Assembly (NCBI RefSeq): GCF_002795405.1
Contig: NZ_PHGZ01000008.1
Span: forward strand, 62,001 to 126,000
Direction: 5' to 3'
Source: Caviibacterium pharyngocola
GTDB lineage: Bacteria; Pseudomonadota; Gammaproteobacteria; Enterobacterales; Pasteurellaceae
Length of the DNA: 64,000 bases
The translations under genes were made by a program, and so were the position numbers. Each line of letters starts with the position of its first letter. Position 1 is the first letter of the stretch. Below, in pieces: positions 1-6,844 of the stretch. The notes under the pieces were generated by a model. The model was not told the DNA's origin, did no database searches, and worked only from the letters and a program-made list of their open reading frames with translations.

Positions 1-45
1 AATGCAAAATCCGATTCGTCGTAATATAAAAATATAAAAAAACAT

Positions 46-80
46 ACCGCACTTAAGCAAAAGTGCGGTGGTTTTTCGGG
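46..80 (-). terminator. Uptake-signal-pair terminator after the first GNAT toxin gene
   Basis: Inverted uptake signal cores at 46-54 and 61-69 form a 9-bp stem with a 6-nt loop. Read on the minus strand it is followed by a T-rich tract, as expected for a rho-independent terminator of the toxin gene that ends at 81. Confidence 0.75.
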
Positions 81-581
81 TTATTTTAAAACCGCGTTTA
101 ATGACGAAAAAGGCAAAATTAACGCGCAAGGTTCATCAATTAACGGCACCCCGCCGAATAATCGATACCAATTTGCGCCGTCTTGATTTTTCGCTTCAAT
201 AAATAATCCTATTCCGCCGACCTGTGCCGAAACGGCAAAACAACGTTTCGCAGCTTTCAGTAATAATTGCCCGCCCAATCCTTTTCCTTGATATTTCTTA
301 TCCACCGCAAGACGAGCAAGGGTAAATAAAGGCAATGAATGTCCGCCAAAACGACGAGAAAATTCTATCGGAGCGGATTTCGGCGAAACCGAACCTAATG
401 TAATAGTATAAAAACCGATAATACCATCGGTTTGATCATCAATCGCAACATAGGTCTTAGACGTATTTTTACTGTGCGACTGCCGCGCATAATGTCGCAA
501 AAAATGGTTAAGATCATCATTTCCACAATCAAATGATGTTCGATTATGCCCTTTATTTAAAGGTTCTTCACGCCAATTCAT
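81..581 (-). CDS. GNAT acetyltransferase toxin of a type II toxin-antitoxin pair
   Basis: This 166-residue protein has the size and layout of TacT/AtaT-type toxins, which acetylate aminoacyl-tRNA with acetyl-CoA and block translation. The acetyl-CoA pyrophosphate loop is YQGKGLGG at residues 97-104, preceded by the usual LARLAVD strand, and the likely catalytic tyrosine is in NWYRLFGG (Tyr139). The start overlaps the upstream antitoxin gene by 14 bp, the tight coupling expected of such pairs. The partner antitoxin is not the usual ribbon-helix-helix TacA but an AbrB-headed protein. Family membership is clear; the tRNA target cannot be told from sequence. Confidence 0.88.
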   Translation of the reverse strand: MNWREEPLNKGHNRTSFDCGNDDLNHFLRHYARQSHSKNTSKTYVAIDDQTDGIIGFYTITLGSVSPKSAPIEFSRRFGGHSLPLFTLARLAVDKKYQGKGLGGQLLLKAAKRCFAVSAQVGGIGLFIEAKNQDGANWYRLFGGVPLIDEPCALILPFSSLNAVLK

Positions 582-864
582 TATCGTTTTCCCGCAAAGC
601 TTGAGCGGCTTTTAATAAGCGTTCCGTCGGTTTAGGCGGATTATCTAATAAATCTAAAATTAATTGCCAATCTCTTGGTGTAAGAATTTTTTCTTCACCA
701 AGCATCGTTTCTCTAATCGGCTCTAAAATCAGTTTGGAATTATCAGGCGAAGAAACAATTTGCAAACGATCTCCTTCGGCAAGATTAAATTTCGCCAAAA
801 TAGATTTTGGAAAACGTACTGCCATACTATTTCCCCATTTACTCAAAATTAAAGTTTCTAACAT
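568..864 (-). CDS. Chimeric antitoxin: AbrB/MazE-type DNA-binding head with a TacA-like tail
   Basis: Residues 5-50 form a SpoVT/AbrB swapped-hairpin domain (LSKWGNSMAVRFPKSIL, then a GDRLQI strand), which normally dimerises and binds operator DNA in MazE-like antitoxins. Residues 60-93 look instead like the neutralising tail of DUF1778/TacA antitoxins. ILTPRDWQLILDLLDNPPKP here lines up with KLSLADQERFLQALNQPNEP in the ribbon-helix-helix antitoxin at 1807-2076. The gene precedes and overlaps a GNAT toxin, as expected for TacA. The inference is that the head represses this promoter while the tail covers the toxin active site. A MazF-like RNase partner is not present. The domain calls are strong; the chimeric reading rests on my visual alignment. 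Confidence 0.85.
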   Translation of the reverse strand: MLETLILSKWGNSMAVRFPKSILAKFNLAEGDRLQIVSSPDNSKLILEPIRETMLGEEKILTPRDWQLILDLLDNPPKPTERLLKAAQALRENDNELA

Positions 865-876
865 ATAAACCTCGTA

Positions 877-925
877 TATCTTTTTGTAGATACATTATTA
901 TAGAAACTCATTTAGAAAATGCAAA
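877..925 (-). promoter_or_regulatory. Promoter and probable antitoxin operator of the first TA pair
   Basis: On the minus strand a TATAAT -10 box (897-902) lies 17 bp from a TTTGCA -35-like box (920-925). Just downstream, between the -10 and the start codon, an imperfect dyad (TATCT at 877-881, AGATA at 888-892) resembles operators of AbrB/MazE-type antitoxins. Autoregulation is inferred. Confidence 0.5.
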
Positions 926-930
926 TAAAA

Positions 931-963
931 AGACCGCACTTCGGCAAAAGTGCGGTATTTTTT
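931..963 (-). terminator. Uptake-signal-pair terminator after the HEPN gene
   Basis: Inverted uptake signal cores at 933-941 and 948-956 form a hairpin that, read on the minus strand, is followed by a run of T. It lies immediately after the stop codon of the HEPN-domain gene and upstream of the first TA promoter. Confidence 0.75.
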
Positions 964-964
964 C

Positions 965-1624
965 TTAATCTTTCACCACCGGATAAAACGGCTTGCCCCA
1001 GTCGATTTCGTTGTGGTTTTTCAGCATAATTTCCACCATCGCCGGTACAAGCAAAGCAAGAATATTGCACCCGTCGCGCAACTGCTCACGATTAACCGAG
1101 CTATCAAAGGTTGCACCGCCGTGTAAAATTTGATTACGCAACGTATATAAACGAGAAAACATCACCTCTAAAATCCATTCGGTTTTTTGCTTTTCCAACG
1201 CGGACAAACAACGCTCGCGATTGCGCATTTCCGCCAGTTTATAGGCTTTTTCCGAAATCTTGCCGTTATGAAAATCCCAAAAATCTTGGAACACGAATTG
1301 ATTACCCAACAACAAACGGATTGATTGAGGAAACTGTTTCCAAATTAAATCATAGATCCGCTTATCTTCATCCAAAGCACAAATTCGTAATAAAAATTCA
1401 TTAAATACCGCCCGATCTTTTACCTGATCCAACTCACGAGCATAAGCCGCATTAAACGCAATCCAAAGGGCGATAAATTTCGTATCTAAATCTTCCGCCT
1501 TTTCCGCTTTCTTTAACCAACTTAAAGTGCGGTGTATTCTTAAACAGAAATTCTCGGAAAAGCCTTCAATATCACGATGTTGTTTAAAGTAGGTTTGGAG
1601 AGATTGGGCGGTTAGGGTCGTCAT
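965..1624 (-). CDS. HEPN-domain protein with an Rx4H RNase-type motif
   Basis: The 219-residue, largely helical protein carries RNQILHGG at residues 163-170, matching the Rx4-6H catalytic motif of HEPN ribonucleases; the RN dipeptide is typical of active HEPN proteins. It resembles the loosely defined Apea-like HEPN proteins found in defence islands, but I do not recognise a named family. It lies alone between two GNAT toxin-antitoxin pairs. Its first codons contain an uptake signal (about 1524-1534), and a decayed copy of its 5' end lies at 2603-2700. It may be a toxin, an effector or a regulator; no nucleotidyltransferase partner is adjacent. The HEPN motif is seen; RNase activity is inferred. 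Confidence 0.7.
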   Translation of the reverse strand: MTTLTAQSLQTYFKQHRDIEGFSENFCLRIHRTLSWLKKAEKAEDLDTKFIALWIAFNAAYARELDQVKDRAVFNEFLLRICALDEDKRIYDLIWKQFPQSIRLLLGNQFVFQDFWDFHNGKISEKAYKLAEMRNRERCLSALEKQKTEWILEVMFSRLYTLRNQILHGGATFDSSVNREQLRDGCNILALLVPAMVEIMLKNHNEIDWGKPFYPVVKD

Positions 1625-1753
1625 AGTTTGTTCCGTAAAATAGTTTGCTCAATAGGTTTATTTTGTCAGATTCTTTCTTGAGATACAAGAAAGCCTAAAA
1701 GATATGTCGTTATAACGTGAAAAATAGACAAAACAAAGATCGCCTTGAAATTA

Positions 1754-1789
1754 ACGGCAAATTGCCGTAAATTATGTAATAAATTACAT
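1754..1789 (+). promoter_or_regulatory. Tandem dyads upstream of tacA, probable autoregulatory operator
   Basis: Two palindromes lie in a row: ACGGCAA-A-TTGCCGT (1754-1768) and ATGTAAT-AA-ATTACAT (1774-1789), ending 17 bp before the antitoxin start. A ribosome binding site AAGAAGGA follows at 1792-1799. Ribbon-helix-helix antitoxins commonly bind such repeats to repress their own operon. Confidence 0.55.
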
Positions 1790-1806
1790 ATAAGAAGGAA
1801 ATCCCA

Positions 1807-2076
1807 ATGAGCGTAGCAAGATTAGAAACCCGACTAAAACCGGAAATTTACGAAATGGTTAAACAAGCCGCACAAATTACCGGCAGAACAATTACCGATT
1901 TTGTTGCCGCATCTTTATATGCGGAAGCCAAAAAAACCATTGAAGAATATTCGATGATTAAACTTTCCTTAGCCGATCAGGAACGTTTTTTACAAGCATT
2001 AAATCAACCTAACGAGCCGAATAAGGCGATGAAAAAAGCGGAAGAACGCCATAAGCTACTGATTAAGGCAAATTAA
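1807..2076 (+). CDS. tacA: TacA-like DUF1778 ribbon-helix-helix antitoxin
   Basis: The 89-residue protein has an N-terminal ribbon-helix-helix domain (residues about 4-45, TRLKPEIYEMVKQAA) and an acidic C-terminal tail (residues 52-80) typical of DUF1778 antitoxins, which wraps around the toxin active site. It starts with a good ribosome binding site and stops 2 bp before the GNAT toxin gene. It should repress its own promoter together with the toxin through the dyads at 1754-1789. Its tail is similar to the tail of the AbrB-headed antitoxin at 568-864, so cross-talk between the two pairs is possible. Confidence 0.88.
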   Translation: MSVARLETRLKPEIYEMVKQAAQITGRTITDFVAASLYAEAKKTIEEYSMIKLSLADQERFLQALNQPNEPNKAMKKAEERHKLLIKAN

Positions 2077-2078
2077 TA

Positions 2079-2582
2079 ATGCAATATCTTATTGATGAAT
2101 TATCCGCTGAATTTAATAAAAAAAGCTTTAAAAGCACATCAGCGGAACTCACAAATTATTTTGCTCGCTTAGTTTCCCAAGACATCAAACGCAATCTTGC
2201 CAAATGTTATGTTCTCGCTACAGAAGACAAAAATGTTATTGGCTATTACACCTTATCTTCTTCCGCCATTCCAATTAATGTCCTACCGGCGAAAATTTAT
2301 CAAAAATTACGCTATAACCTTTTTCCTGTCGCATTAATCGGCAGATTAGCCATTGATGAAAATCATCAAGGTAAAGGGTTAGGTTCCGTGTTACTTTTTG
2401 ATGCCATAGAACGCGTGAAAAAGAATAGTTTAGGTACAGCAGCTATCGTTGTTACAGCCAAAGATGACAACGCGCAACAATTTTATGAGCATTTCGGCTT
2501 TCGAGCATTTGAAGAAAAAATAAACGGAAGAACAATGTTATTTTATCCGTTATCGACAGTATTTAATGTGTTAAATCAATAA
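2079..2582 (+). CDS. tacT: GNAT acetyltransferase toxin, TacT-like
   Basis: The 167-residue GNAT protein has the acetyl-CoA loop HQGKGLG at residues 96-102 and a conserved AQQFYEHFGF segment with the probable catalytic Tyr136. It is the second gene of a two-gene operon with a DUF1778 antitoxin. TacT-type enzymes acetylate charged tRNA and stop translation. It is only distantly similar to the toxin at 81-581: the N-terminus and C-terminus differ, so the two are not a recent duplication. It is followed directly by an uptake-signal hairpin. tRNA specificity is unknown. Confidence 0.88.
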   Translation: MQYLIDELSAEFNKKSFKSTSAELTNYFARLVSQDIKRNLAKCYVLATEDKNVIGYYTLSSSAIPINVLPAKIYQKLRYNLFPVALIGRLAIDENHQGKGLGSVLLFDAIERVKKNSLGTAAIVVTAKDDNAQQFYEHFGFRAFEEKINGRTMLFYPLSTVFNVLNQ

Positions 2583-2588
2583 AAAAAC

Positions 2589-2612
2589 ACCGCACTTCAA
2601 TAAAAGTGCGGT
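2589..2612 (+). terminator. Uptake-signal-pair hairpin after tacT
   Basis: Inverted cores at 2589-2597 and 2604-2612 form a hairpin 6 bp after the tacT stop. The trailing sequence is only moderately T-rich. The right arm is also the first part of the decayed HEPN gene copy. Confidence 0.6.
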
Positions 2613-2700
2613 GTATTCTTAAACAGAAATTCTCGGAAAATCTTCAATATCACAATGTTGTTTGAAAGAGATATTGGGTGATTAGAGATTTCTGTTGTGT
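2603..2700 (-). pseudogene. Decayed copy of the 5' end of the HEPN gene
   Basis: Starting at the uptake signal, the first 38 bp are identical to 1524-1561 inside the HEPN gene, after which similarity continues with small indels and substitutions to about 2700. The intact copy (1524-1624, minus strand) encodes the first 34 residues; this copy has lost the frame and has no downstream gene body. The two copies are in the same orientation and flank the tacAT pair, which suggests a duplication or transformation-mediated rearrangement with one end in the uptake signal. Confidence 0.7.
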
Positions 2701-2712
2701 CATCATTTTTCC

Positions 2713-2898
2713 TTACCAATTTTTAAGTTTTAATTGCAGTTGTTCTAATAATGAAAAATCAGATAATGCTTTCATCTGTGTTTTTTCACCGCACTTCGGA
2801 CAAATTTTTACTGCCACAATGCAATCGGTTTTGTTAATAAAATCGGCTTTCCAATTACAGTTAGGACAAGTTTCGATAAGTTGTTTTGGAATTGGCAT
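2713..2898 (-). CDS. Small zinc-ribbon protein
   Basis: The 61-residue protein contains two CxxC pairs (CPNC at residues 11-14 and CPKCG at 33-37), the pattern of a rubredoxin-like zinc ribbon. It is the last gene of the WYL-GTPase operon, starting 3 bp after the YkgJ-like gene. Such small ribbons often bridge protein or nucleic acid partners, but no function can be assigned. An uptake signal core lies inside it near 2790, the last one before a long stretch without any. Confidence 0.65.
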   Translation of the reverse strand: MPIPKQLIETCPNCNWKADFINKTDCIVAVKICPKCGEKTQMKALSDFSLLEQLQLKLKNW

Positions 2899-2901
2899 AA
2901 T

Positions 2902-3153
2902 TTATAACCTATTACAAATTTGGATATTCATTTCAACAAAATCATCCCAAGAATACAAGTGAGCCAAATGGGCTTTGTAATAATCTTCAACACGGCAAAC
3001 TAAAGGTCTTGTCTCATAAATCGAACAAAGTTTAGTTTCCATATCAAAATGTTTACAAACCCCATCCCCCCGATCAAGAAAAGCGGTTTGCTCACTGTTA
3101 TTCACTCGTTGGCAACATTTGCCACAGGCAGTGCAAGGGAAGGTTTTATGCAT
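2902..3153 (-). CDS. YkgJ-family cysteine-cluster protein
   Basis: The 83-residue product has CTACGKCC at residues 7-14 and a second cluster (VCKHF, LCSIYETRPLVCR), the hallmark of the YkgJ/DUF3109-like putative zinc or iron binding family. I chose the ATG at 3153 because it sits in an 8-bp overlap (ATGCATAA) with the stop of the upstream GTPase gene; an in-frame ATG at 3171 would add six residues. Translational coupling to the GTPases suggests a role in the same process, for example metal loading or redox sensing. That role is inferred from position only. Confidence 0.75.
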   Translation of the reverse strand: MHKTFPCTACGKCCQRVNNSEQTAFLDRGDGVCKHFDMETKLCSIYETRPLVCRVEDYYKAHLAHLYSWDDFVEMNIQICNRL

Positions 3154-4645
3154 ACCACTTGATTCGTTCAATATTATGCTTACTTTGTTCTAAAGCAATA
3201 TAATCATTACTTAATTTATTGTCCTCTGCTTGATAAGCCAAAATTTGTTTTTGTAATTCATCAAGTTTTGGATTAAACATCTCATCAATCGCTTTATCAG
3301 TTGCTGTAATTGCATTAGTTTGATAATCGTTGCAAATACGTTCAACTGCTTGATGCAGTTCTAACATATATTGGCGTTGCTGATCGTTTAATTCGTCTTG
3401 TTCTTTCGCAGAAGAATAAGCATCCCATATTGCAATTCCAGTCTGCAAAAGTATAGCCGCACGTCCTGCCCAACGCCCTAATGTTTTCTCCCATCTTCCT
3501 TTTAAAAGTGGAACTTTAAACGAACGTCCAATTTTTAATAGCTCTGTCAGATTATTTTTATCTGAAATGGCTTTTTTAAAAATATCGCCAGCCGTATCCC
3601 AAAGTGGACTATTTTCCATTTGTGGTTGTTCAATAGTGTATTTATTTGATAAAGCACTTAATTGAATTTGTAGTTTGTCTTCAATGGCTTTATTCATCGA
3701 ATAAATAATACGTTCAATATCTGCTTCTAGTTGCCCACTATCATTGACAGTTCTGAATAACTCTAAAAGGGTTCTTTTATTGCTGACAACTTGGTTTCTT
3801 ATTTCTTGTCCAACCTCTAATTTTAAAAAGTTTTTTTCTTGTTGAAGATTAGCTTTTTCTCGCTCTAACTGTTCAACTTCTTGGCGTTTGCCAGTGGATA
3901 GTTGCGCTTTTAAGGTTTGTAATTTAGGATCAAACCAATTTTCATAAAGATAGTGTTTAAATTGATTAAATTTTTCTTGCTCTGAACTTTGTTGAATAAT
4001 CCAGTTTTTTAGTGATTCAATCAGAATATTGAAGCCAGATATTTCCAATAAAGGGGCTTTATCTTCTAAACGAGCTTTGAGGGATGTTTTTAAGTTAATA
4101 GCAATAATTTCTAGCTCTTGTAAATAAGATAACTCAAGGTTAGCCTCTTTTAATGTTTTAGCAAGAAGACTATTAATATGCTCTACAGCAATTTGGCGTT
4201 CTTCTTCATTGAGTTTATTATTAAATATAATAAAAACTTTTTTCTTACGCCCAATCAGATCGATTAATCGCTGATAAATATCTTTAGAGTCCATATCGCC
4301 ATCACGAATGACAAAAAGAACAACTGCCGTTCTTTGCAGTTGCTCCATTGTGACATTTTCGTGAGCAATGGGGGCATTAACCCCCGGTGTATCAAGCAAA
4401 ATAATATCATTCCATTGATAGCGATCAACGCTGTCTGTAGTTGGAATATCGCCTGTTTTCGCAATCTCCTCTCCCTGCAGTGCATTGATTAAAGTACTTT
4501 TCCCTGCATTATAAGCACCATATACCATCACTTGTAATTGTTCTTCCTGCATTCTTTTTTCTACTTCAGAAAGCAATTCAGGATTATTCACAATTTCTTT
4601 GGTCTGTTTAAGTTCATCTAAAATCTCAGAATAAGCTTGCTTCAT
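3146..4645 (-). CDS. Dynamin-like GTPase (third GTPase of the WYL operon)
   Basis: The 499-residue protein has a dynamin/50S-GTPase-like G domain: P-loop GAYNAGKS (residues 43-50), a TTD switch I (69-71) and DTPG (85-88). The expected base-recognition motif reads NNKLN (142-146), with Asn where NKxD has Asp, so guanine specificity may be relaxed or lost. The remainder is helical with long coiled-coil stretches (about 225-300) and a short hydrophobic segment near residues 390-410 that could contact membrane. It starts 9 bp after the preceding GTPase gene and overlaps the YkgJ-like gene. Bacterial relatives (LeoA, DynA types) remodel or protect membranes; the role here is inferred. Confidence 0.8.
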   Translation of the reverse strand: MKQAYSEILDELKQTKEIVNNPELLSEVEKRMQEEQLQVMVYGAYNAGKSTLINALQGEEIAKTGDIPTTDSVDRYQWNDIILLDTPGVNAPIAHENVTMEQLQRTAVVLFVIRDGDMDSKDIYQRLIDLIGRKKKVFIIFNNKLNEEERQIAVEHINSLLAKTLKEANLELSYLQELEIIAINLKTSLKARLEDKAPLLEISGFNILIESLKNWIIQQSSEQEKFNQFKHYLYENWFDPKLQTLKAQLSTGKRQEVEQLEREKANLQQEKNFLKLEVGQEIRNQVVSNKRTLLELFRTVNDSGQLEADIERIIYSMNKAIEDKLQIQLSALSNKYTIEQPQMENSPLWDTAGDIFKKAISDKNNLTELLKIGRSFKVPLLKGRWEKTLGRWAGRAAILLQTGIAIWDAYSSAKEQDELNDQQRQYMLELHQAVERICNDYQTNAITATDKAIDEMFNPKLDELQKQILAYQAEDNKLSNDYIALEQSKHNIERIKWYA

Positions 4646-4654
4646 TGTTATTCC

Positions 4655-6376
4655 TTATCTTTGATAATGAGTTAAAATACGATTTGCTTCTTCTTCAATA
4701 TTTGAGCAAATTGTTTCTACAGGCTTAAGCTGACTACAGGTTTCTTTGATAGTTTTATCAACAAGGCTATCAACAATAGAACGAAGTTCTCGGCGAATAC
4801 TTTTTTCTAATTTATCGGTGCTAAAACCGGTTCTTTCTTTAACTGTTTCAGTTTCAACGAGATAATCACCGCCTTTGCTACCTAAGATACCGCCTATAAG
4901 ACCGCCAAGTGCACCGCCTGCAATCGTACCGATAGGTCCTAGAGCAGAACCGAAAAAAGCACCGCCTGCAGCACCGGCAGCTGCACCGCCAGAAGTGGCA
5001 ATGCTTTTACCTACGGAGCCTTTTACTTGAGAATAAGTAACAAACTCTGCTTCAAAATCATCGATATGATCTGCTTGTAATGAAGCAGTGATTTCCTTGA
5101 ATGTCGCACCTAATTTTGCGGTGCGTTTCGCCAATTCTTCAGTGAGTATTTTTTGCAAAATTTGGCTTATTTCGTCAATGATTGCAACTTTGTTAGCACT
5201 GTCTTTATGTCTGTTTACAATGGAAAAGATTTGGCTATCAATATCAAGATAAATGGTATTGGCAATCATCTTTTGATTTTCCGCTAAGCGTGCTGTGCTT
5301 GCAACAATTTCTTGTTTTAGCTCACGGATTAATGTCATTAAATCATTTTTTTGTTGATCTTTAAAAAATGCCACAACATTATCTTGAATAAAATTATCCA
5401 ACTGAGCTTGAGCTTTTTTTCCTTTGTATTCGCAAGCTTGAGCGATTAACTCACCCAGTTGAGTAAATAATCTATTTAAACCGGAACGTTCAAGATTTTG
5501 ATGCTGTTTATAGGTAAAGACAGAAATAGAAACAGGTTGTTTCATATCGTCTTCACTTATTTTTTCTCGCAAGCGATCATATACATTTTGCTCTTGTAAT
5601 CTGCGATTTTCATCTGTTTTATCAACAAACTGTTCCACTAATGTATTTGTTTCATCATCCCAATCTTCCTCTTTATCATCACTGCGTGTAATAACTGGGA
5701 ATAAAGGTTTACCTTTTACCAGTTGAGATTTTAATTCTTCAAGCTCTTGTACTTGCCCCGGTGAATCAGAGGAAGTTAACCATAATACAGCATCGGCACT
5801 GTCCAAAAAGGTTTGGGTTAAATGTCCATTTTCCTCTGTAACGGAATGTAAACCCGGCGAATCTAATAGTACAAAATGTTTACCTAGCTCAACGCCTTGC
5901 ATTTGAGCAGTCGTTTCCGTCATACCTTCGGCAAATTTTTCCTCTGTAAAGGGTTGTTTTTCTCCTGCTTTATCTAGATAAAAGCGAGAAACGGTTTCAT
6001 CTGGAAATAATCGTTGATAAGTTTCAACCACATTATTAATAAATGAGCTTTTACCTGCATTCACCTTACCAAATACCAGAAAAATAATTCTATCTTTATA
6101 AGATTCAGAAAGGGCTTTCATAGGCAAACTTTCGTTAATCTTGTGTTCCCATTTTTTAAATGCATCTTCTAGCGAAGTTTTGACCTCATTCATTTTGATC
6201 GCAAATAAACTTTCCTTGTTTAACTGATGATCTGCTTTTATTGTTTTGGAAAACACCTCTTGAATTGCTTGAATTTTCTCTTTCAGCAAATTTTCCTCCT
6301 CGTTTAACTGAATAAATGTCGCTTGTGTATTTTCCAAACTTTCAAAAAACTGTTGAAGTTGATTATTGCTCATCAT
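4655..6376 (-). CDS. Dynamin-like GTPase with C-terminal glycine-zipper membrane segment (second GTPase)
   Basis: The 573-residue protein has an N-terminal helical region (about 1-95), then P-loop GKVNAGKS (103-110), DSPG (172-175) and TRSD (230-233, an NKxD variant). The middle is coiled coil. Near residues 470-515 there is a glycine/alanine-rich stretch (GGAAAGAAGGAFFGSALGPI and on) ending LGGLIGGILGS, typical of membrane-inserting glycine zippers. Its GPIG block resembles the N-terminus of the first GTPase in this operon. Its start lies inside the last codons of the REEAR-repeat gene (14-bp overlap), so translation is coupled. Membrane action together with its neighbours is likely but inferred. 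Confidence 0.8.
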   Translation of the reverse strand: MMSNNQLQQFFESLENTQATFIQLNEEENLLKEKIQAIQEVFSKTIKADHQLNKESLFAIKMNEVKTSLEDAFKKWEHKINESLPMKALSESYKDRIIFLVFGKVNAGKSSFINNVVETYQRLFPDETVSRFYLDKAGEKQPFTEEKFAEGMTETTAQMQGVELGKHFVLLDSPGLHSVTEENGHLTQTFLDSADAVLWLTSSDSPGQVQELEELKSQLVKGKPLFPVITRSDDKEEDWDDETNTLVEQFVDKTDENRRLQEQNVYDRLREKISEDDMKQPVSISVFTYKQHQNLERSGLNRLFTQLGELIAQACEYKGKKAQAQLDNFIQDNVVAFFKDQQKNDLMTLIRELKQEIVASTARLAENQKMIANTIYLDIDSQIFSIVNRHKDSANKVAIIDEISQILQKILTEELAKRTAKLGATFKEITASLQADHIDDFEAEFVTYSQVKGSVGKSIATSGGAAAGAAGGAFFGSALGPIGTIAGGALGGLIGGILGSKGGDYLVETETVKERTGFSTDKLEKSIRRELRSIVDSLVDKTIKETCSQLKPVETICSNIEEEANRILTHYQR

Positions 6377-6824
6377 CTAATCCTCTAATTAATTCAGAAA
6401 TAGTGTCGTATTTCTCTTGTAACTCTTTTTGAGTTGGGTTGTTATTTTTCTTTTCCCAGTTTGCGAGTAATTTTGTTCGCACTTTACCAACTTGATTTGT
6501 CTCTAAATCAGCTTTCATACTATCAGTTAGCTTTAATTGATGATCTTTTACAAACATTTCGAGTTTTTGCACCGCATTTCGATAGCGCTTTTGCTCAGCT
6601 TCTCTTCGTCTTGCTTCTTCTCGTCTTGCTTCTTCTCGTCTTGCTTCTTCTCGTCTTGCTTCTTCACGGCGAGCTTCCTCACGTCTGCGTTCCGCATCTC
6701 GCTCAATTTCTCGCTCACGTTCTCTCGCATTTTCTCTTTCACGCTCATTATCATCGCTGATTGATTTTGCAACTGCTGCACCAACCGCTACAACGGCGGC
6801 ACCGATTAACCAAGGTAATGCCAT
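6363..6824 (-). CDS. Membrane-anchored protein with charged REEAR repeats
   Basis: The 153-residue protein begins with a hydrophobic segment (MALPWLIGAAVVAVGAAVA), followed by an extremely charged helix made of Arg/Glu, including about five REEAR units encoded by 15-bp tandem DNA repeats, and a helical C-terminal domain of about 70 residues. I know no matching family. The layout suggests a membrane-tethered rigid helix or spacer. It sits between the first and second GTPase genes: 20 bp after one, overlapping the other by 14 bp. Its ribosome binding site and first codons are almost the same as those of the first GTPase gene. The number of repeats could vary between strains. Confidence 0.65.
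   Translation of the reverse strand: MALPWLIGAAVVAVGAAVAKSISDDNERERENAREREREIERDAERRREEARREEARREEARREEARREEARRREAEQKRYRNAVQKLEMFVKDHQLKLTDSMKADLETNQVGKVRTKLLANWEKKNNNPTQKELQEKYDTISELIRGLDDEQ
6607..6681 (-). repeat. In-frame 15-bp tandem repeat encoding REEAR units
   Basis: Three perfect copies of CGTCTTGCTTCTTCT (6607-6651) are followed by a one-mismatch copy (6652-6666) and a diverged copy (6667-6681). The unit is a multiple of three, so copy number changes alter only the length of the charged helix, not the frame. Confidence 0.85.
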
Positions 6825-6844
6825 AATTTTTTCTCCGGTAATAA

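Noticed and set aside
6607-6681. CRISPR-like repeats
   Set aside because: The repeats are contiguous 15-bp coding units without spacers.
6434-6784. Overlapping ORFs opposite and in another frame of the REEAR gene
   Set aside because: They are produced by the repetitive charged coding sequence and lack start signals; the 153-residue frame is the one coupled to its neighbours.
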